DNA of 10,362 nt from assembly GCA_945878745.1 (NCBI GenBank), contig CAMDVY010000062.1, forward strand, positions 1 to 10,362. The letters are read 5' to 3'. The notes under the pieces are model-generated. The model was given only the letters and a program-made list of their open reading frames with translations. It had not been told where the DNA came from and did not search any database. The DNA comes from Klebsiella pneumoniae. Its GTDB lineage: Bacteria; Pseudomonadota; Gammaproteobacteria; Pseudomonadales; Azotimanducaceae. A program made the translations under genes and the position numbers. Numbering within the stretch: the stretch's first letter is position 1; each line of letters opens with the position of its first letter. Below, in pieces: positions 6,171 to 10,362 of the stretch.

Positions 6171-6179
6171 AGGCAGCCT
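6158..6179 (+). repeat. 11-bp perfect tandem duplication across the dioxygenase stop
   Basis: GAAGGCAGCCT occurs twice in direct succession (6158-6168 and 6169-6179). The TGA stop of the dioxygenase (6168-6170) is formed by the junction of the two copies. With one copy the frame would continue through TGG and extend over the end of the convergent amidohydrolase gene. Confidence 0.85.
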
Positions 6180-6206
6180 GGGAGAACAGCGTGGAGAGGC
6201 GCGGTT

Positions 6207-7856
6207 TTACTGCTTCCAGACCTGTTTGCCACCAAGCCAGGTTTGCATGATGGGTACGTCCATCAGTTTGTCAGGATCCAGCATGAGTGGATTCTCACCC
6301 AGCACAACGAAATCGGCGAGTTTGCCGGGTTCAAGTGATCCCTTGAGCTTGTCCTCGAACGTCAGCCAGGCACCCAGTCTGGTGTAGCCGGTCAACGCTT
6401 CCTGGATCGAAAGCGTCTCGTCCTTTCCATACACCTTGCCGGACATGCCTTTTCTGGTAACCGCAGCACGAATGCCGACCATGGGACCCAGTGGCAGGAT
6501 ATCGCTCGACAAGGCTACGAATACGCCCTGTGACATGGGCGATCGCAGGGGATTGTTGGAGCGAAGTTCGTCTTCACCGAGGTATGCCGCGTAGCGGCCT
6601 TCGAGCGTCCAGGTGAAATTGGGTTGTTGTGTTATGCCTATCTGGTTGGCGGCCATCAATCGCATCGTCTCGTCAGACGGACGAATCGTGAAATGATTGA
6701 GGTAGTGCCGATGGTTGGCACGAGGACTTTCCTGGACCACCTGAGCAAGCTGCGAAACAACCAGCTCGATGGCTGCGTCGCCGATGGCATGTACCCCCAG
6801 TTGCCAACCAGCACGATGCGCTTCTTCAAGTGTCCGCAGCAGCTCTGCTTCGCTCATGGTCAGTGAGCCGCGATATTCCCCCATGCCCTTGTAAGGCTTC
6901 TTCGTAAAGGCAGCGGGACCGGTGAAACCACCATCCGCAAACACCTTGATGGCGCCGAGGCGCAGGTGTTCATTACCATCACCCGTCTTGCTGCCAAACG
7001 TGGCCATGCGCTGTGTGCCTTCCCAACGAACCTGCACAGCGGCGCGAGGCAACGTGCCTCGATGTTCAGCGTAGATGCGCTGCCACTCCGGGTAGTGGTC
7101 GATGGCGTCCGCGGCCTGGACGATGCTGGTGATGCCGAGTTTGAAGAGGTCGCGCAGATTGTTGATAAAACTGTTTCGGACGATGTCATCGGTGGCCACG
7201 GGTGCCAGGTCCAGCAGTATCTCGTGCCGCTCGCGGATGATGCCGTTGAGGCGTCCGTCATCGCCTTTTTCGATGGTGCCACTTTCCGGTTGAGCGGTGG
7301 TTTCGTCGATTTTCCCGGCAGCCAGGGCGGTCGAATTGAAGACCGCACTGTGGCCACCGGCACGTGTAAGACCAACCGGATTGTCCGGCGCGGCGTCGTC
7401 AAGATCATCGCGCAGTGGACGACGCTGTTCGGCGAGCACGTCCTCTGACCAGCCATAGCCGGTAATCCAGTGCCCCTTGGGTAACGCCGCTGCTTTTTCC
7501 CTGACCAGCGCGGTGATCTCGACAATGGAGCGAACCTTGGAGAGATCGATGTACCAGGGCGGATTACCGCTCAGGTGCGTGTGTGTGTCGATGAATCCAG
7601 GCATGACAAACTGGCCGTTGAGATCAAGCGTTTGTCGTGCGTTGAAATGTTGCGTGAGGTGCTCGCCACCTACAGCGATGATCCGGTCCCCGCGTATCGC
7701 CATGGCAGAAGCCATGGAAAAGGCATGATCAATTGTCGCAATCCGGGCGTTGTGGATCACGAGATCGACATCTTCAGCAGCGAATGACGCAGTGGCAGGG
7801 TGCAGGCTGGCCAGCAACAGGCAGATCACGCGTGTGAATAGACGTTTGTGATTCAT
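6207..7856 (-). CDS. Exported YtcJ-type amidohydrolase (Amidohydro_3)
   Basis: This 549-residue protein belongs to the metal-dependent TIM-barrel hydrolases near YtcJ and N-substituted formamide deformylase, at normal family length. A signal peptide is visible at residues 1-27: KR, then hydrophobic VICLLLASLHPATASFA, with probable cleavage near ASFA-AE, which places the enzyme in the periplasm. Metal-site elements in order are HTH in FIDTHTHLSG (His92, His94), Lys304 in GAIKVFADGG, His356 in GVHAIGD, His388 in YLNHFT, and Asp452 in SSDILPLGP. The family segment RAGGHSAVFNSTAL (166-178) is present, as is the C-terminal return strand GKLADFVVLGENP. The usual IEHAQ around the last histidine reads LNHFT. 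I chose ATG at 7856 over TTG at 7871 because the signal peptide starts there; its ribosome site is weak. It lies just beyond the receptor gene and its terminator. The hydrolysed bond is unknown. Confidence 0.9.
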   Translation of the reverse strand: MNHKRLFTRVICLLLASLHPATASFAAEDVDLVIHNARIATIDHAFSMASAMAIRGDRIIAVGGEHLTQHFNARQTLDLNGQFVMPGFIDTHTHLSGNPPWYIDLSKVRSIVEITALVREKAAALPKGHWITGYGWSEDVLAEQRRPLRDDLDDAAPDNPVGLTRAGGHSAVFNSTALAAGKIDETTAQPESGTIEKGDDGRLNGIIRERHEILLDLAPVATDDIVRNSFINNLRDLFKLGITSIVQAADAIDHYPEWQRIYAEHRGTLPRAAVQVRWEGTQRMATFGSKTGDGNEHLRLGAIKVFADGGFTGPAAFTKKPYKGMGEYRGSLTMSEAELLRTLEEAHRAGWQLGVHAIGDAAIELVVSQLAQVVQESPRANHRHYLNHFTIRPSDETMRLMAANQIGITQQPNFTWTLEGRYAAYLGEDELRSNNPLRSPMSQGVFVALSSDILPLGPMVGIRAAVTRKGMSGKVYGKDETLSIQEALTGYTRLGAWLTFEDKLKGSLEPGKLADFVVLGENPLMLDPDKLMDVPIMQTWLGGKQVWKQ

Positions 7857-7912
7857 GCTCTTTGTTCCCAAATCATTCCCCGCTCGTGTCGAAACAAGGT
7901 CCGTTCGATCCC

Positions 7913-7941
7913 AAAAAAAAGGCCGGCATGTGCCGGCCTTT
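7913..7941 (-). terminator. Intrinsic terminator of the TonB receptor gene
   Basis: On the minus strand a stem of GGCCGGCA paired with TGCCGGCC (7938-7931 with 7928-7921) closes a 2-base loop, or a 4-base loop if the innermost pair stays open. It is extended by A-T pairs and followed by eight T residues (plus-strand A at 7913-7920). It sits about 43 bases past the receptor stop and 56 bases before the amidohydrolase start. The T-run on the minus strand makes it directional for the receptor transcript. The amidohydrolase would then need its own promoter in 7857-7912 or depend on readthrough. Confidence 0.88.
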
Positions 7942-7983
7942 CTCTCACGTCACATGACTAGTGTCATGCAAGTGAATTCCTCA

Positions 7984-10362
7984 CTAGAGATTCACGCCCA
8001 GTTCAAGTCCCCACTGGAGCGGTGCGCCGTACATCGTGAAGTTCCAGAGTGCGCCCACCGAGTTGGCGGACACTCTGTACTCTTCATTCAGCAGGTTTTT
8101 GCCATACAGCGTGGCGTAGTAGCGATCTTCCGCGTCGTGCCAGGTGATGTTGGCGTTCACCAGAATCCGCTCTTCAAACTGAGTGAAGGTGGGATGTCTG
8201 ATCACACCACGAGACGCTGCGCTTTCATCCAGCGGGCTCATTTCGTACTCGGACTGGAAGTGGCCATTGACGACGAACGTTAACGAATGACCGGAGTTGA
8301 GTACCAGATCGTAGGCACCTTCGACACCAATCTGCCACTCGGCAGCGAATGGAATGTCGAGGCTGGTCAGATCGAGCGTACCGATCGTATTGTTCACGAA
8401 GAAATCGAACTTCGTGTACTCGGCATCCAGGAAGCCCACGTTGGCCTTGATCTGGAATGCATCCGTCAGGAGCCACGTCGTCTCAAGCTCGAAACCCTTG
8501 GACTCCGATTTGCCGGCGTTCAGGGTGATCGTTTCTTGTCCCGGTGTGCCGTCTGCGTTGGTGAAGCGGAACACCTGGTTACGCTGCAGATCCTCGAACT
8601 TGGTGAAGAACACGGCTGCGTTCAGGCGCAGGCGGCCGTCCAGCAAGTCACCCTTGTAACCGACTTCGAAGTTCATGTTGGTTTCAGGGTCATACGCAAG
8701 ACAGGTAACAACCTGGGAACAGGTTTCAGCGAAACCACCGGACAGGAAACCCGTGGACACACTTCCGTACAGCAGTTGTTTGTCGTCGAGTTCGTAGTCG
8801 AGCACTGTCCGCCACGTGATCTCGTCCCATGTTTCCTTGGTATCGACCACGAAGGCGTAGGCAGAGTCAGGCAATACTGCATCGCGCTGATTGATCTGGG
8901 AACCTGTCAAACCTGCACGGCTGACGCGACCTGAGCCGACGTCGAAACAGCTCGGCGAAGCCAGTGCCGCGGCACCGGTGAGACCACCCGCTCCACGTGC
9001 ATCAAACGCTTCGGTGAACTGGTTGCATGGACCACCACCGCCGGTCGGTTTAATGAATTCCTTCTTGTCCTGCGTCCAGCGCATACCGGCTGTGAGGCGG
9101 AACTTTTCGGCAAATTCATAGGTGCCGTCGACATAGAAGCCGAGGGAGTCGCGATTCTGTTCAACGCGGCCGTGCCCTGGGTCACCGGTGAAGTTACGCG
9201 TGTTGAAGAAGTTCAGGAAACCGCGGGTGTCCACACCACCTGTCGGTATCAAGCCAGTCAGGCCAACCGTCGAATAGGCTCGGAAATCAAGGTCATCGGT
9301 TGCGTACACGCCACCTGCGATGAAGTTGAACGGGCCATCAAACTCGGACTGCACGCGGATTTCCTGCTGGAACTGCTCGCGCTCGAGGTTTCGGGTTGCA
9401 TCGAACAGCGAGACGAACGCCTCACCGGTGTACGTGGACGGCAAGGTTTCCTGCTGTTCACGATATCCTGTGATCGACTTGATCGAGAACTGGTCGAAAG
9501 TTATCTGCTGGTTCAAATACAAGCCGTTCACGCTGACGCGGTGGCCATCACGAATGTTGATGCCGTTGCCTTGCTGGCTCATGCCGGTGCTGAAGGGTTT
9601 GTTACCTACACCTGCTTGATGAATGCCCGGGAAGCCGAGCAGCGGCAACAGGAAGCCTTCACCCGCTGGTGTTTCGTTGATGCCTGGAGGGGAATCTGAG
9701 TTGTCGTCGATCTTTTCGTAGACCGCGTAGGCTTCGTACATGTCGTTTGGTTGCCACAGCAGCTTGATCTTGCCGGCAAAGGTTTCCTTGCCACCCAGCC
9801 GCTCACCCGCGCCCGCAGTGGGACGATTGAGGATTTCCGGAGGGATCAGGGATGCAGGAATGCCAAGGAATCCATTGCGCAGCGTCGACGTATCCTTGTC
9901 GTTGGTGTAGAACCCGTCTTCCTGGCTGTAACTGCCCGCGAATCGCAAGCCGAGCTGACCTTCGATCAGCGGAATGTCGACGCCTGCCTGCAGTTTCTTG
10001 GTATCCGCGCCACCCTTGTAACCACCCATGCCCACACGAACGTCGGCACCGAACTCTTCGAGGTCCGGACGGATGGTAGTGACCGCGATCATGCCGCCGG
10101 TACTGTTCTTGCCGAACAGCGTGCCTTGCGGACCGCGGTAGATCTCTACCTGCTGGATGTCGTACAGCTCAACCAGCTGGGATTGCACGTGGTTCAGTGC
10201 AAATTCGTCGATCATGATGCCGACGCTGGGATCCTGCGTGGTCAGAATCGAGATCGAACCTGTACCGCGGATACCACCGGCCAGCGCGTTGAAGCCGGTC
10301 TGGTTGGTCAGCGTGACGTTTGGTGCGAGGTCGGCCACTGCACGGATGTCGTTGGCGAATGA
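7984..10362 (-). CDS. TonB-dependent outer-membrane receptor (N-terminus outside window)
   Basis: The frame is open to the right edge, so the signal peptide, TonB box and first plug residues are missing; the GTG at 10338 is internal, since SFANDIRAVADLAPNV is plug sequence. About 792 residues are visible. The plug has GGIRGTG, VGIMIDEFAL and the hallmark VEIYRGPQGTLFGKNSTGG. The rest is a 22-strand barrel pattern with alternating aromatic strands, for example FRLTAGMRWTQDKKEF and NMNFEVGYKGDLLDGRLRLNAAVFF. The receptor would import a substrate across the outer membrane using TonB energy. Two close cysteine pairs sit in likely surface loops (codons at 9025-9027 with 8947-8949, and 8719-8721 with 8701-8703). 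The protein ends in ELGVNL, with Leu rather than the usual aromatic residue. It is the sphingomonad/marine-proteobacterial catabolic type rather than a clear siderophore receptor, but the ligand is unknown. Confidence 0.93.
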   Translation of the reverse strand, partial: SFANDIRAVADLAPNVTLTNQTGFNALAGGIRGTGSISILTTQDPSVGIMIDEFALNHVQSQLVELYDIQQVEIYRGPQGTLFGKNSTGGMIAVTTIRPDLEEFGADVRVGMGGYKGGADTKKLQAGVDIPLIEGQLGLRFAGSYSQEDGFYTNDKDTSTLRNGFLGIPASLIPPEILNRPTAGAGERLGGKETFAGKIKLLWQPNDMYEAYAVYEKIDDNSDSPPGINETPAGEGFLLPLLGFPGIHQAGVGNKPFSTGMSQQGNGINIRDGHRVSVNGLYLNQQITFDQFSIKSITGYREQQETLPSTYTGEAFVSLFDATRNLEREQFQQEIRVQSEFDGPFNFIAGGVYATDDLDFRAYSTVGLTGLIPTGGVDTRGFLNFFNTRNFTGDPGHGRVEQNRDSLGFYVDGTYEFAEKFRLTAGMRWTQDKKEFIKPTGGGGPCNQFTEAFDARGAGGLTGAAALASPSCFDVGSGRVSRAGLTGSQINQRDAVLPDSAYAFVVDTKETWDEITWRTVLDYELDDKQLLYGSVSTGFLSGGFAETCSQVVTCLAYDPETNMNFEVGYKGDLLDGRLRLNAAVFFTKFEDLQRNQVFRFTNADGTPGQETITLNAGKSESKGFELETTWLLTDAFQIKANVGFLDAEYTKFDFFVNNTIGTLDLTSLDIPFAAEWQIGVEGAYDLVLNSGHSLTFVVNGHFQSEYEMSPLDESAASRGVIRHPTFTQFEERILVNANITWHDAEDRYYATLYGKNLLNEEYRVSANSVGALWNFTMYGAPLQWGLELGVNL

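Noticed and set aside
7855..7878. Seven-codon leader ORF overlapping the amidohydrolase start
   Set aside because: An ATG with a purine-rich tract just before it ends in TGA overlapping the real start, but the spacing of about one base is too short for a ribosome site, and nothing in the product suggests a leader peptide.
1..10362. CRISPR array, tRNA or defence island
   Set aside because: No regularly spaced repeats, no tRNA T-arm-like sequence in the gaps, and no nuclease, helicase or toxin-antitoxin proteins were seen.

Overview
The window reads as bacterial chromosome from a Gram-negative organism of moderate to fairly high GC. A large TonB-dependent outer-membrane receptor and a periplasmic amidohydrolase with a signal peptide both require an outer membrane. 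The mix of TonB receptor, TauD/TfdA dioxygenase, SnoaL-like protein and exopolysaccharide glycosyltransferases is typical of environmental Proteobacteria. I cannot name the genus from sequence alone.

Layout from left to right. (1) Positions 1-552 hold the 3' part of an IS1182-type DDE transposase that enters from outside the window, followed by about 290 bp without genes that contains a hairpin. (2) Positions 840-1253 (minus) encode a small SnoaL/NTF2-like protein. (3) Positions 1391-3623 (plus) form a tight surface-polysaccharide operon: an NAD-dependent sugar epimerase/dehydratase, a previously untracked 38-codon ORF, and a GT4 glycosyltransferase, linked by two ATGA stop/start overlaps. 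(4) Positions 3615-4763 (minus) encode a second GT4 glycosyltransferase, convergent with the first and overlapping it by 9 bp. (5) About 560 bp without a recognisable gene, holding a short perfect dyad, leads to (6) a TauD/TfdA Fe(II)/2-oxoglutarate dioxygenase at 5322-6170 (plus). (7) A YtcJ-type amidohydrolase lies at 6207-7856 (minus), and (8) a TonB-dependent receptor at 7984-10362 (minus) runs off the right edge. A strong intrinsic terminator separates 7 and 8.

Two functional themes are interleaved. The middle genes (epimerase plus two GT4 enzymes) look like part of exopolysaccharide, O-antigen or glycan assembly. The right-hand genes look like an uptake-and-catabolism module: the receptor imports a substrate across the outer membrane, the exported amidohydrolase hydrolyses it in the periplasm, and the cytoplasmic dioxygenase may oxidise a product. 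The SnoaL-like gene is often found in catabolic loci and could belong to this module, split from it by the polysaccharide genes, but that is inference. The substrate is not readable from the sequence.

The most interesting details are the doubly coupled small ORF in the polysaccharide operon, an 11-bp tandem duplication that creates the dioxygenase stop codon, and the receptor/amidohydrolase/dioxygenase grouping. I see no CRISPR array, tRNA or rRNA, and no convincing new defence or mobile system.
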